This document shows positions 27,810-36,526 of a DNA stretch of 64,000 nucleotides, piece by piece. How positions within the stretch are numbered: position 1 is the stretch's first letter; every line of letters starts with the position of its first letter. This stretch comes from Acidobacteriota bacterium (GTDB lineage Bacteria > Acidobacteriota > Vicinamibacteria > Marinacidobacterales > Marinacidobacteraceae), in assembly GCA_022826195.1 (NCBI GenBank), contig JAJDVI010000076.1, positions 1-64,000 on the forward strand, written 5' to 3'. Under the pieces are notes generated by a model. It saw only the letters and a program-made list of their open reading frames with translations, did no database searches and had not been told where the DNA came from. Made by a program: the position numbers and the translations under genes.

Positions 27810-29125
27810 TGGCCGCCATCGAGGAACTCGCCGCCGAGGTCGATCGGGCCGAGATCATCGCCGGCGTCGAACAGGCGGCGGGCCTCGCCGCGTCGCAGAG
27901 CAGCGGCCGCTCCTTGAGCGCCCGCCTCGACGCCGGCAAGGGGCGCCTGATCTGCTACGCCCGAAAGCGGGTGGCCGCGGAGGTTCAGGATCCCGAAACG
28001 CAGGTGGCGGTCGCCGCCGCGCCCGAGGGCGCGTCTCCCGGCGACCTGGTCGAAATCCCCGTTCCCTTCGGCACCGCCGCCCGCAGCGCGGCGAGGGCGG
28101 CCCGCGCCGTGCTCGAAGCCCGGCTGCGCGCCGCCCGGATGCTCGCCCGCGCCGAGCGCTACCGCGATCGCGTCGGAAAGCTGGAAACGGCCATCGTGGC
28201 CCGCCGCGAGGGGCAGGACCTCATCGTCAACCTGGGACCGGTGGAGGGTCGGCTGCCCGCGGAGGAGCAGAGCCGCCACGAGGTCTTCAATCCCGAGGAC
28301 ACCATCCGGGTTGCCGTTCACGCCATCGAACCTCACGACCCTCCCGTCATCCTCTCCCGGATTGCTCCGGCCGTCCTGGCGGGACTGATCGAGCGCGAGA
28401 CGCCGGAGGTCCGCCGCGGCGTCGTCCGGGTCCGGGCGGTGGCGCGTCATCCGGGACTCCGGGCCAAGGTCGCGGTGTCCAGTGCGGCGCCCGATGTGGA
28501 TCCGGTAGCCGCCTGCCTCGGGCCGGGGGGCTCCCGGATTCGCGCGGTGAGCCGTGAACTTCGCGGGGAACGCGTGGACGTGGTTCCGTGGCACGAGACG
28601 GTGGAGAGGTTTGCGCGGAACGCGCTGCGCCCGGCGGAAGTGCTCGACATTCGCCGAGTGGACGGGGAGTCCGCCGAGGGAGGCTCACGGAGATTGCGTG
28701 AGGACGGTGGGCTGCTGGTGACGGTTTCCGAAGCCGAACTGCCCCGCACCCTCGGAAAGCGCGGCCAGAACGTGCGCCTCGCGTCCGAACTCATCGGCGT
28801 TCCGATCGAAGTCGTGGCCGAGGGAGCGTCCCCGCGGGGCGGGCGGCGCGGTCCCCGCGATGCGGCGCGTTCCCGGCGCGGTCCCCGTGACGGGGCCCCT
28901 TCCCGGCGCGGCCCCCGCGATGGGCGTGCTCCGGGACGCGGCTCCCGCGATTCCCGTTCTCCCCGGCGCGGTCCGCGGGATGCGCAGTCTCCCGGGCGAG
29001 GGCCCGACAGGCGGCGCGGCGGCCCTCCGCGGCGCCACGGACCACGCGACCACCGCTCGGGTCCCGCGCGGAGCGATCGGCCGGGGCGGGCAGGACGGCG
29101 CGCGCCAGAGGCAAGGGATCGTTAG
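27809..29125 (+). CDS. nusA: Transcription termination/antitermination factor NusA with RGPRD-repeat tail
   Basis: 438 residues from an ATG overlapping the rimP stop. RNA polymerase-binding N-terminal domain (about 1-115, 'MAAIEELAAEVDRAEIIAGV'), S1 domain (about 120-190, 'IVARREGQDLIVNLGPVEG'), KH1 ('DVDPVAACLGPGGSRIRAVS', about 231-250) and KH2 ('LPRTLGKRGQNVRLASELIG', about 312-331). After KH2, instead of acidic repeats or an abrupt end, residues 346-438 form an Arg/Gly/Pro-rich tail with 10-residue repeats of RRGPRDxxxS. The tail is very basic and probably disordered, likely adding RNA affinity. In operon with rimP and infB. Confidence 0.92.
   Translation: MAAIEELAAEVDRAEIIAGVEQAAGLAASQSSGRSLSARLDAGKGRLICYARKRVAAEVQDPETQVAVAAAPEGASPGDLVEIPVPFGTAARSAARAARAVLEARLRAARMLARAERYRDRVGKLETAIVARREGQDLIVNLGPVEGRLPAEEQSRHEVFNPEDTIRVAVHAIEPHDPPVILSRIAPAVLAGLIERETPEVRRGVVRVRAVARHPGLRAKVAVSSAAPDVDPVAACLGPGGSRIRAVSRELRGERVDVVPWHETVERFARNALRPAEVLDIRRVDGESAEGGSRRLREDGGLLVTVSEAELPRTLGKRGQNVRLASELIGVPIEVVAEGASPRGGRRGPRDAARSRRGPRDGAPSRRGPRDGRAPGRGSRDSRSPRRGPRDAQSPGRGPDRRRGGPPRRHGPRDHRSGPARSDRPGRAGRRAPEARDR
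28844..29008 (+). repeat. 30-bp tandem repeat inside nusA
   Basis: Five to six in-frame copies of a 30-bp unit start at 28844, 28874, 28904, 28934, 28964 and 28994 (CGGCGCGGTCCCCGCGAT plus 12 variable bases). They encode RRGPRDAARS, RRGPRDGAPS, RRGPRDGRAP, GRGSRDSRSP, RRGPRDAQSP and a decayed sixth copy. Differences are concentrated in the last four codons. Confidence 0.85.
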
Positions 29126-29128
29126 CTC

Positions 29129-31879
29129 ATGCCGTCCACCGTAAGGGTCAGCGACCTCGCCAAAGAGGTCGGCATGGAGCCGGGCGAGCTCCTCCGGGTT
29201 CTCCAGACGGACTTCAGTCTGCGGGTCCGGACCGTCTCGTCCTCCATCCGGGACAGTGACGCCCGGAAGGTCAGGAACCGGCTTCGCCTGCAGCAGCGGC
29301 GGGCATCGCGTCCCGACCGTCGCCTGCAGGCGGAGGCCAACATCCGGCGCGCCGCCGAGCAGCGCCGTCTGCGGGAGGCGGCCGAGGCGAAAGCCCGCGG
29401 CGAAGCCGAGCGGAAGGCGCGGGAGGAGGCCGAGGCGAAGGCCAGGGAAGAAGCCGAAGCGAAGGCGCGAGCCGAGGCGGAAGAGGAGGCCGCGCGGCTC
29501 GCGGCCGCGGCCGAGCAGCGCGCCGAGGAAGCGCGTCGCGCCGAGGCGGCCGCCCGGGGCGCCGCTCCCGAACCCGAACCCGAGGCGGCCCCGGAACCCG
29601 CCAAGCCGCCGAAAGAGAAGGCGAAAGAGAAGAAGGCGGCTCCCGCGGCCGCTCCGGAGGCCGGCGAAGGAAAGGACCGTCGCGGGGAGAGCGAAGCCGG
29701 CGCTGGAACGGCGGGAGCGCCCGCCCGGCCCGAGCGCATGGCGGCGGCTGCCGCGAAACCCGCCGAAACGGCGTCCCCCGGCCCTCCGCGCCGAATCGAA
29801 ACGAGGATCATCGCGTCCACCGCGAGCCCCGCCGAATTCCGGCCCGGAGCCACCGATCGCAAGATCGTGCCCGCCGTGACCCGGCCGGCCCGGCGGGCCA
29901 CGCCCCCGCGCATCCGGGCGACGCCGCCGCCGCTCAGGAGGACGCCGTCGGCGCCCCCCAAGGCCCAGCGTCCCGCTCCGGGCCGGCGGTCCAAGGGGCG
30001 GAGGCGTCAGGCGCCGGCCGAGACCCCCGAGGTCCTCGAGGGATTCGACAGCCCGCTGCCGCCCGGGTTGCGCCAGGCGGTGACCCGGGAATACCGGACC
30101 ACCGCTTCGGTCGCGCTGAGCGACGGAATCACCGTGAAGGGTCTCGCGGAAGCGATGAGCATCCCGACCGTCGAGGTGATCAAGGCGTTGCTCCTCCAGC
30201 ACGGAGTGGCGGCGTCGATCAACCAGCCGCTCGATACGGAGATCGCCACCAAGCTGGTCCGGCACTACGGGGGAACCATCGCCGAGGCCGGGACTGCGGC
30301 GGCCGCAACGCCGGCTGACGAGGCGGCCGCGGCCAGCGAGACGAAGGAGGACCAGAAGAAGGAGGATCTGGTCGAACGGGCTCCAGTGGTCACCGTGATG
30401 GGTCATGTGGACCACGGAAAGACGAGCCTCCTCGACGCCATCCGCAGCGCCCGGGTGGTCGACACCGAGGCGGGCGGCATCACGCAGCACATGAGCGCCT
30501 ACACGGTGGAAACGAACGGCCACCGGCTCGTCTTCCTGGACACGCCGGGGCACGAGGCCTTCACCAAGATGCGGGCGCGCGGCGCCGGCGTCACCGACGT
30601 GGTGATCCTGGTGGTGGCTGCCGACGACGGCGTCAAGGAGCAGACGATCGAGGCGCTGAACCACGCCCGCGCGGCCGGCGTGCCCATCGTGGTGGCGGTG
30701 AACAAGATGGACAAGCCGGCGGCCGACCCCGACCTCGTGATGCGGCAGCTGGCGGAGCGTGAGGTGACCCCGGAGGACTGGGGCGGCGATTCCATCTTCT
30801 GCAAGGTCTCCGCGAAGACCCACGACGGGCTCCCGGAACTGCTGCAGTCGGTGCTCGACGTGGCGGAGCTCGAGGAACCCACCGCAAATCCGCGGGGGCC
30901 TGCCCAGGGCGTGGTCCTTGAGGCCCGGAAGGACAAGGGCCGGGGCCCGGTGGCCCAGTTCCTGGTTCAGGAGGGCACCCTGTCCGTCGGCGACACCGTG
31001 AGCGCCGGCGCGGCCTGGGGCAAGGTGCGGGCGCTCCTCGACCAGTCGGGGCGCCGGATGAAGAAGGCGCCTCCGTCCACGCCCTGCGAGGTGCTCGGGC
31101 TCACCGAGGTGCCGGTGGTCGGCGACCCGTTCTCAGCCAGCAAGAAGCCGGCGGAAGCGCGGCGCGCGGCGGAGGAGAAGAAGGAAGAGACCCGGCTGCA
31201 GTTGATCGAGGGACGCCAGCGGCTGAACCTCCAGAACCTGCACGCCCAGATGAGCGGCGGACTGAAGGAACTCTCGATCGTGGTGAAGGCGGATGTCGGG
31301 GGAACGGTGGAAGCGGTCCGGGACGCGCTGGAACGGTTGTCGACGGAGGACGTCAAGGTCCGGGTGATTCACGCCGGAGCGGGCGCGGTCTCGGAAAGCG
31401 ACGTGAACCTGGCGTCGGCGACCGAGTCGATCATCGTCGCCTTCGGCGTGCGTCCGGATCCCCAGGCGCAGCGGCTTGCCGAGCGGGAGGAGGTCGAGAT
31501 TCGCGGACACACGGTCATCTATCACCTCGTCGAGGAGATGGAGAAGGCGCTCGCCGGTCTGCTGGAGCCGGAAACGGAGATCGTCGAACTCGGGAAGATC
31601 GAGGTGCGGCGCACCTTCCAGGTGCCGAGAGTGGGGGTCGTCGCCGGTTCCTACGTCCTCGCGGGCACGGTCCCGAGGAACTCCCGGGTGCGGTTGGTCC
31701 GCGATGGCCGGCTGGTGCACACCGGGCGCATCGGCAGCCTGCGCCGGTTCAAGGAGGACGTGGCCCAGGTCCGCGAGGGCTTCGAGTGCGGTGTCGGAAT
31801 CGCCGGCTACAACGACGTGAAGATCGGCGACATCATCGAGGCGTTCCGCGAGGAGCAGGTCAGCGCGGTCGCCGACTGA
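29129..31879 (+). CDS. infB: Translation initiation factor IF-2
   Basis: 916 residues from an ATG three bases after the nusA stop. GTPase that delivers initiator fMet-tRNA to the 30S and promotes subunit joining. An IF2_N domain at 1-45 ('VSDLAKEVGMEPGELLRVL'), a long charged linker (about 55-300: first an Ala/Glu/Arg helix of AEAKAREE repeats, then Pro/Ala), a second IF2_N domain (about 330-390), the G domain with G1 'GHVDHGKTS' (about 423), G3 'DTPGHEAF' and G4 'NKMD' (about 525), then domains II, III and the fMet-tRNA-binding C2 domain ('VARDGRLVHTGRIGSL'-like barrel near the end). In the nusA operon. Confidence 0.96.
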   Translation: MPSTVRVSDLAKEVGMEPGELLRVLQTDFSLRVRTVSSSIRDSDARKVRNRLRLQQRRASRPDRRLQAEANIRRAAEQRRLREAAEAKARGEAERKAREEAEAKAREEAEAKARAEAEEEAARLAAAAEQRAEEARRAEAAARGAAPEPEPEAAPEPAKPPKEKAKEKKAAPAAAPEAGEGKDRRGESEAGAGTAGAPARPERMAAAAAKPAETASPGPPRRIETRIIASTASPAEFRPGATDRKIVPAVTRPARRATPPRIRATPPPLRRTPSAPPKAQRPAPGRRSKGRRRQAPAETPEVLEGFDSPLPPGLRQAVTREYRTTASVALSDGITVKGLAEAMSIPTVEVIKALLLQHGVAASINQPLDTEIATKLVRHYGGTIAEAGTAAAATPADEAAAASETKEDQKKEDLVERAPVVTVMGHVDHGKTSLLDAIRSARVVDTEAGGITQHMSAYTVETNGHRLVFLDTPGHEAFTKMRARGAGVTDVVILVVAADDGVKEQTIEALNHARAAGVPIVVAVNKMDKPAADPDLVMRQLAEREVTPEDWGGDSIFCKVSAKTHDGLPELLQSVLDVAELEEPTANPRGPAQGVVLEARKDKGRGPVAQFLVQEGTLSVGDTVSAGAAWGKVRALLDQSGRRMKKAPPSTPCEVLGLTEVPVVGDPFSASKKPAEARRAAEEKKEETRLQLIEGRQRLNLQNLHAQMSGGLKELSIVVKADVGGTVEAVRDALERLSTEDVKVRVIHAGAGAVSESDVNLASATESIIVAFGVRPDPQAQRLAEREEVEIRGHTVIYHLVEEMEKALAGLLEPETEIVELGKIEVRRTFQVPRVGVVAGSYVLAGTVPRNSRVRLVRDGRLVHTGRIGSLRRFKEDVAQVREGFECGVGIAGYNDVKIGDIIEAFREEQVSAVAD

Positions 31880-31931
31880 ACCTGGCGCGCCGCTGGCCGC
31901 GCGGCCCGGCTCCCGGTAGAAACTTCAAGGC

Positions 31932-32240
31932 GTGACCGGTCCCGGAACGCGGGTGGGACTCCTCCGCATTACCCTGCGCCTCCCGTACGCACGGTCGCGG
32001 AAGGACCGGCGCAGCGTGGTCCGGTCGCTGTCGGACCGGTTGCGCGCCCGCTGCCTGGTGGCGGTGGCCGAGACCGGAGACCCGGAGATTTTGCGGGAGG
32101 CGGAAATATCCGTGGTCGCCGTCGGCCTCGGAGAACAGGTCGTGAGCGCCCGGCTGGCGACGGCCCGCGACATCGCCGTTCGCGCTTACCCTTCGGAGGT
32201 GGCGGACACCGCGATCGAGTGGTTGACCGTTCAGGAGTAG
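31932..32240 (+). CDS. DUF503 family protein
   Basis: 102 residues from the GTG at 31932. A small ferredoxin-like-fold family of unknown function. The conserved pattern is visible: 'LRITLRLPYARSRKDRRSVV' (the family's 'S-KdKR' segment), 'SLSDRLRARCLVAVAETGDP' and 'EISVVAVGLGEQVVSARLAT'. In many genomes this gene sits between infB and rbfA, exactly as here (52 bp after infB, 4 bp before rbfA), suggesting a role in ribosome assembly or translation, but none is proven. Confidence 0.85.
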   Translation: MTGPGTRVGLLRITLRLPYARSRKDRRSVVRSLSDRLRARCLVAVAETGDPEILREAEISVVAVGLGEQVVSARLATARDIAVRAYPSEVADTAIEWLTVQE

Positions 32241-32244
32241 CTCG

Positions 32245-32670
32245 ATGAGAACCGCGGGAAGACGCGAACGGGTCGCCGAAGCGATCCGGCGGGAAGTGGC
32301 CGGCATCCTGCGGTTCGAACTGTCGGACCCCCGGGTCGGGCGGGCGACGGTGACCCGCGCCGAGTTGACCGGCGATCTCACCGTGGCCCGGGTCTATGTC
32401 TCCGTCTACGGGAGCGATGCCGACCAGAAGGAGACGCTCGCCGTCCTCGGCCGGGCGCGGGGGCGGGTGCGCACCCTGCTGGGATCACGGATCCGGCTGC
32501 GCGCCACTCCGGAGATCCGGTTCGTGTTCGATCCGTCGGTCGAGTTCTCGATCCGCCTGGAGCAGATCCTCGACCGCGAGCGCGCCGCCGGCGCCCGGAC
32601 GCCGGGGGAGGAGTCCCGGGAGGGAGATGACCGGGGACCGCCCGTCCCACCGGGGGAGGAGGAGAACTGA
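32245..32670 (+). CDS. rbfA: Ribosome-binding factor A
   Basis: 141 residues from an ATG. A KH-like 30S maturation factor that binds near the 5' end of 16S rRNA and is needed for late assembly and cold growth. Core signatures: 'RRERVAEAIRREVAGILRFE' helix, 'ATVTRAELTGDLTVARVYVS' strand pair and 'RLRATPEIRFVFDPSVEFSI' near the end of the fold. An acidic Gly/Glu/Pro tail of about 30 residues follows. Its 3' end contains a strong GGGGGAGGAGGAG Shine-Dalgarno stretch serving truB, whose start overlaps the rbfA stop. Confidence 0.93.
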   Translation: MRTAGRRERVAEAIRREVAGILRFELSDPRVGRATVTRAELTGDLTVARVYVSVYGSDADQKETLAVLGRARGRVRTLLGSRIRLRATPEIRFVFDPSVEFSIRLEQILDRERAAGARTPGEESREGDDRGPPVPPGEEEN

Positions 32671-33617
32671 TTTCCGGACTCCTCCTCGTGGACAAGGACG
32701 AGGGACTCAGTTCCTTCGCGGTCGTACGGCGGGTCCGGGCGACGCTCGGCGGGGTCCGGGCCGGTCACGCCGGCTCCCTCGACCCCTTCGCAACCGGACT
32801 GCTGCCCGTCTGCGTGGGCCGGGCTACCCGCCTCGTCCGGTTCGTGGCCGCGGGCGCCAAGCGGTATCGGGCCCGGGTGTGTTTCGGGCAGGCGACCGAT
32901 ACCGACGACGGCACCGGACAGCCACTGGGCGCTCCCGCGGCCCCTCCGGAATCGTCGGCGATCCTGCGGGCGCTTCCGGAGTTCCTCGGGGAAATCGACC
33001 AGGTCCCGCCCCGCTATTCGGCCAAGCAGGTTGGCGGCCGCCGGGCCTACCGCCTGGCGCGGGCGGGCCGTCCGGTGCAGTTGGCCCCGAGCCGGGTCCG
33101 GGTGGACGAACTCCGGCTCCTCGGTTACGACGGGAAGGTGGCGGAGCTCGCCTGCCAGGTGGGGCCCGGGACGTACATCCGCGCCCTCGCCCGAGACCTC
33201 GGGGAGCGGCTCGGCGGCGCGGCTCACCTCGCTGCCCTGCGGCGCACCGGAGTGGGACCCTTCGACGTGTCGGACGCGGCGCGGCTCGACGAACTTCCGG
33301 ACCGGAACGCCGTCACCGCGCGTCTCCTGGACCCGCTCGCGGCCCTGCGAGGGATTCCGCGACTGGCGGTATCGGAGGAGGAGGCCGGGCTCCTCGGGCA
33401 CGGCCGCCCGCTTCCGTACCGCGGCGCCGGCGAACCCGCGGACGAAGGCGCGGGCCCGGAATCCGGCGCGGAGGTCCGCTGCGCGGTGGCGGCCCTCGAT
33501 CTTCCGGCGGGTTCGGGTGACGAGGACGGACTGGCGCTGATTGCCGTGGTTGCGGCAGCGCCGGATGGCTGGCGCCCGCTCGTGGTCTGGAACACGGGTG
33601 GGAGCGGCGGCGCCTGA
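32670..33617 (+). CDS. truB: tRNA pseudouridine(55) synthase TruB
   Basis: 315 residues when started at ATT 32670, overlapping the rbfA TGA. Isomerises U55 of the tRNA T-loop. Canonical TruB begins M-x-G-L-L-L-V-D-K; here ATT-TCC-GGA-CTC-CTC-CTC-GTG-GAC-AAG matches exactly with ATT as initiator, and GGGGGAGGAGGAG lies five bases upstream. GTG 32688 would cut into the first strand. Catalytic 'RAGHAGSLDPFATGLLPVCV' (Asp in SLDP), 'QVPPRYSAKQVGGRRAYRLA', and 'CQVGPGTYIRALARDLGE' are all present. A C-terminal PUA-like region is divergent with an insert near 250-265. Part of the rimP-pnp cluster. Confidence 0.92.
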   Translation: MSGLLLVDKDEGLSSFAVVRRVRATLGGVRAGHAGSLDPFATGLLPVCVGRATRLVRFVAAGAKRYRARVCFGQATDTDDGTGQPLGAPAAPPESSAILRALPEFLGEIDQVPPRYSAKQVGGRRAYRLARAGRPVQLAPSRVRVDELRLLGYDGKVAELACQVGPGTYIRALARDLGERLGGAAHLAALRRTGVGPFDVSDAARLDELPDRNAVTARLLDPLAALRGIPRLAVSEEEAGLLGHGRPLPYRGAGEPADEGAGPESGAEVRCAVAALDLPAGSGDEDGLALIAVVAAAPDGWRPLVVWNTGGSGGA

Positions 33618-33834
33618 GTCCGGCATCGCCGGTCCCCGGACCGGCGCCCGGCGCGTCCCTTCCGGTGTGGTAAGGTGCGCCGCGAACGACCAGCCGACCC
33701 GGGAATTGTGATCACGAAGATCGAGCGTCTTGGCCGGCGGGCACCGAGCCCGGCAGACCGAAGCATTCATCAGGCGGCATAGGAAAGACCAGGAGCAGCG
33801 CCGGCCCGGCTGGCGGCAACAGGGAAACAGGGAA

Positions 33835-34104
33835 TTGGCACTCACACAGACATCACGGCGTGACATCGTCGAGAAGTACCGGCGGCACGAAACGGACGCC
33901 GGTTCACCGGAAGTCCAGGTCGCGCTGCTGACGGCGCGGATCACCGGACTGGCGGACCACTTCAACGATCATCGGAAGGACCACGCCTCGCGGCGGGGTC
34001 TGCTCCGCATGGTCAGCCGGCGCCGGCGGCTGCTGGACTATCTGCGGCGGGAAGACGTGGAGCGGTATCGCACCCTGATCACGTCCCTCGGCCTCAGAAA
34101 GTAG
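33835..34104 (+). CDS. rpsO: 30S ribosomal protein S15
   Basis: 89 residues from the TTG at 33835, the exact family length. Binds the central domain of 16S rRNA and forms a bridge to the 50S. Motifs: '[20 protein letters not shown]', '[20 protein letters not shown]', '[20 protein letters not shown]'. AGGGAA occurs twice just upstream. The 217 bp between truB and rpsO holds no gene and is long for this operon; S15 often represses its own mRNA through a leader structure, so this region is the place to look, but I cannot assign a fold by eye. Confidence 0.95.
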   Translation: MALTQTSRRDIVEKYRRHETDAGSPEVQVALLTARITGLADHFNDHRKDHASRRGLLRMVSRRRRLLDYLRREDVERYRTLITSLGLRK

Positions 34105-34197
34105 TTCCCGCGCGCCCACTTGCCGGCAGGCCGCTCAGGCCGCCGAACGCCGTGAACCGGAAGCAGGTTCCCGGCACCAGAGAAGGAAGAAAACAAG

Positions 34198-36369
34198 TTG
34201 ATTGAAACGGTACAGACCCGGATCGGCAGCAACGATCTGATTATTGAAACCGGCCGGCTCGCCCGGCAGGCCGCGGGAGCGGTCACCGTCCGGCTGGGTG
34301 ACACCGTCGTGCTGGCCGCGGTCACGGCTTCCCGAAGCGACCGGCCCGATGTCGATTTCCTGCCGCTGGCGGTGGACTATCGGGAGAGCTTCTACGCCGC
34401 GGGCCGGATCCCGGGCGGCTTCTTCAAGCGGGAGGGGCGGCCCAACGAGAAGGAAATCCTCACCTGCCGGCTCATCGATCGCCCGCTGCGCCCGCTGTTC
34501 CCGAGCGGCTGGCGGCGCGAGACGCAGGTCACCTGTCTCCTGCTGTCCACGGATCGCGAGAACGATTCCGACGTTCTGGCGATTACCGGGGCGGCGGCGG
34601 CGCTGGGAATCTCGGATCTCCCCTTCGACACTTCCATCGGCGCGGTGCGCGTGGGTCTGGTGGACGATGAGTTCGTTCTCTGCCCGACGTTCTCCGACCT
34701 GGATCGGTCGGCGCTGAATCTCGTGGTAGCGGGGTCCGAGGACGCCATCGTGATGGTCGAGGCGGGCGCCGAAGACGTGCCCGAGTCCCGGATGGTGGAG
34801 GCGCTCAGCTTCGCCCACGAGGGAATCAAGCGCATCGTCGGCATCCAGCAGGAACTCGTGAGCCGGCTCCAGCCGAAGAAGCAGGTGGTGGTGGCGAAGG
34901 ATCCGGATCCCGCCCTGGCCACCGAAATCACGGACGGATTCCGCGAACGGCTGAAGGATGCGTTGCAGACGCCGGGCAAGATCGAGGCTTCCCGCGCCGT
35001 CGACGAGGTCAAGACCGCCATCGCCGCCAGCCTCGAGGACCGGAGCGACGAAGAGCGCTCCGCGGTCTCCGGCATCGTCAAGGCGATGGAGGAAGACATC
35101 CTCCGCTGCACGATCCTGGAGGAGGGAAAGCGCCTCGACGGACGGGCGTTCGACGAGATCCGCCAGTTGTCCTGCGACGTTGGCGTCCTGCCCCGGACTC
35201 ACGGTTCCGCCGTCTTCACCCGCGGCGAGACGCAGGCGCTCGTGGTCACCACCCTGGCGCCGCTCAGCGAGAGTCAGCGCCTCGACTGGGTGCACGGCTC
35301 CGGGGAAAAGCGCTTTCTCCTGCACTACAACTTCCCGGCGTTCTCCGTCGGAGAGGCCCGGATGATGCGGGGTCCCGGCCGGCGTGAGATCGGGCACGGG
35401 GCGCTCGCCGAGCGCGCCCTCCTGCCCGCGATTCCGGGCGAGGACCAGTTCAACTACGCCATCCGGGTGGTTTCCGACACCCTCGAGTCCAACGGGTCGA
35501 GTTCCATGGCCGCGGTGACCGGGGGGTGTCTCTCGCTCATGGATGCCGGCGTGCCGCTCAAGGCTCCCATCGCCGGAATCGCGATGGGTCTCATCACCCG
35601 GGGCGACGAGTACCGGGTGCTGACCGACATCGCCGGGGCCGAGGACCACTACGGAGACATGGACTTCAAGGTCGCGGGCACCGCCAACGGGATCACCGCG
35701 CTGCAGATGGACATCAAGGTTTCCGGACTGCGGCTCGACATCGTCGGCGACGCGCTCGAGCAGGCGCGGCGGGCGCGCATCGAGATCCTGAAGGTCATGG
35801 CGGCCGAGATTCCCGCTCCCCGGAGCGAAACCTCCCAGTACGCACCGGCGATCCTCACGATGAAGATTCCCGTGCGGAAGATTCGCGAGGTCATCGGACC
35901 CGGCGGCAAGACGATCCGGGCGATCACCGACGAGACCGGAGCGCGGGTGGACGTGTCGGACGACGGCACCATCCACATCGCCGGGCTCGACGCGAAGTCG
36001 ACGGCGCGGGCGAAGGAGCGGATCGAATCCATCGCGGTGAGCCAGCTTCCCGAAGTCGGACGCGACTACCACGGAGTCGTGAAGACGATCGTGGACTTCG
36101 GCGCCTTCGTGGAGATCCTTCCGGGCACCGACGGCCTGCTTCACATCTCCGAGATCGCGGACCGCCACGTGAACAGCGTGCGGGACGAGCTCCAGGAGGG
36201 TGACGAGGTCGAGGTCCGGGTCATCGAGGTGGACGGCAACGGACGGACGCGCCTTTCCTGCAAGGACATCATCCGGGAGCGGGCGGGCCTGCCGCCGTTG
36301 CCGCCCCGGCCGCCGCGGCGGCGTGGCGGACGCGATCGCGATCGCGACCGCGGCGACCGGCGACGCTAA
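34198..36369 (+). CDS. pnp: Polyribonucleotide nucleotidyltransferase (PNPase)
   Basis: 723 residues from the TTG at 34198 (GAAGGAAG upstream). Phosphorolytic 3'-5' exoribonuclease of the RNA-degradation machinery. First RNase PH domain (about 10-145, 'FLPLAVDYRESFYAAGRIPG'), all-helical linker (about 245-315), second catalytic RNase PH domain (about 318-460, 'LPRTHGSAVFTRGETQALV', 'YNFPAFSVGEARMMRGPGRR'), KH ('KIREVIGPGGKTIRAITDET', about 560-580) and S1 ('VVKTIVDFGAFVEILPGTDG', about 626-645). The extreme C terminus is an Arg/Asp tail 'RRGGRDRDRDRGDRR'. Position after rpsO is the common bacterial order. Confidence 0.96.
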   Translation: MIETVQTRIGSNDLIIETGRLARQAAGAVTVRLGDTVVLAAVTASRSDRPDVDFLPLAVDYRESFYAAGRIPGGFFKREGRPNEKEILTCRLIDRPLRPLFPSGWRRETQVTCLLLSTDRENDSDVLAITGAAAALGISDLPFDTSIGAVRVGLVDDEFVLCPTFSDLDRSALNLVVAGSEDAIVMVEAGAEDVPESRMVEALSFAHEGIKRIVGIQQELVSRLQPKKQVVVAKDPDPALATEITDGFRERLKDALQTPGKIEASRAVDEVKTAIAASLEDRSDEERSAVSGIVKAMEEDILRCTILEEGKRLDGRAFDEIRQLSCDVGVLPRTHGSAVFTRGETQALVVTTLAPLSESQRLDWVHGSGEKRFLLHYNFPAFSVGEARMMRGPGRREIGHGALAERALLPAIPGEDQFNYAIRVVSDTLESNGSSSMAAVTGGCLSLMDAGVPLKAPIAGIAMGLITRGDEYRVLTDIAGAEDHYGDMDFKVAGTANGITALQMDIKVSGLRLDIVGDALEQARRARIEILKVMAAEIPAPRSETSQYAPAILTMKIPVRKIREVIGPGGKTIRAITDETGARVDVSDDGTIHIAGLDAKSTARAKERIESIAVSQLPEVGRDYHGVVKTIVDFGAFVEILPGTDGLLHISEIADRHVNSVRDELQEGDEVEVRVIEVDGNGRTRLSCKDIIRERAGLPPLPPRPPRRRGGRDRDRDRGDRRR

Positions 36370-36377
36370 CGGGACTC

Positions 36378-36440
36378 GGAGCGCCGGCCTAGGAGCGCCG
36401 GCCTCCGGCCGGCATCGCCGAGCGCAGCGAGGCGAAACGC
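36378..36440 (+). repeat. Dispersed palindromic (REP-like) repeat, copy 1
   Basis: GGAGCGCCGGCCT is duplicated in tandem (36378-36390 and again from 36392), followed by CCGGCCGGCATCGCC and CGAGCGCAGCGAGGCGAAAC. The core GCGCCGGCC..CC..GGCCGGC folds back on itself. The same architecture recurs at 54872, 54961, 57511, 62811 and 62901. It sits in the pnp-purC gap. Confidence 0.6.
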
Positions 36441-36514
36441 GCGCCGCCCATCGAGACCAGGCGCAGGCCGTCGCCGGGCCTGTTTTTCGCCACTCTTCGG
36501 GACCCCTTCCTCCG

Positions 36515-36520
36515 TAGAAT
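36515..36520 (+). promoter_or_regulatory. Possible -10 hexamer TAGAAT for purC
   Basis: TAGAATTCC ends only a few bases before the purC ATG (36527), so a transcript from it would be nearly leaderless. The same TAGAATTCC string lies upstream of ribBA (48708). No clear -35. Confidence 0.3.
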
Positions 36521-36526
36521 TCCCGG

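Noticed and set aside
28844-29008. CRISPR-like array
   Set aside because: The 30-bp repeats are contiguous, in frame and encode the NusA tail; there are no spacers and no cas genes.
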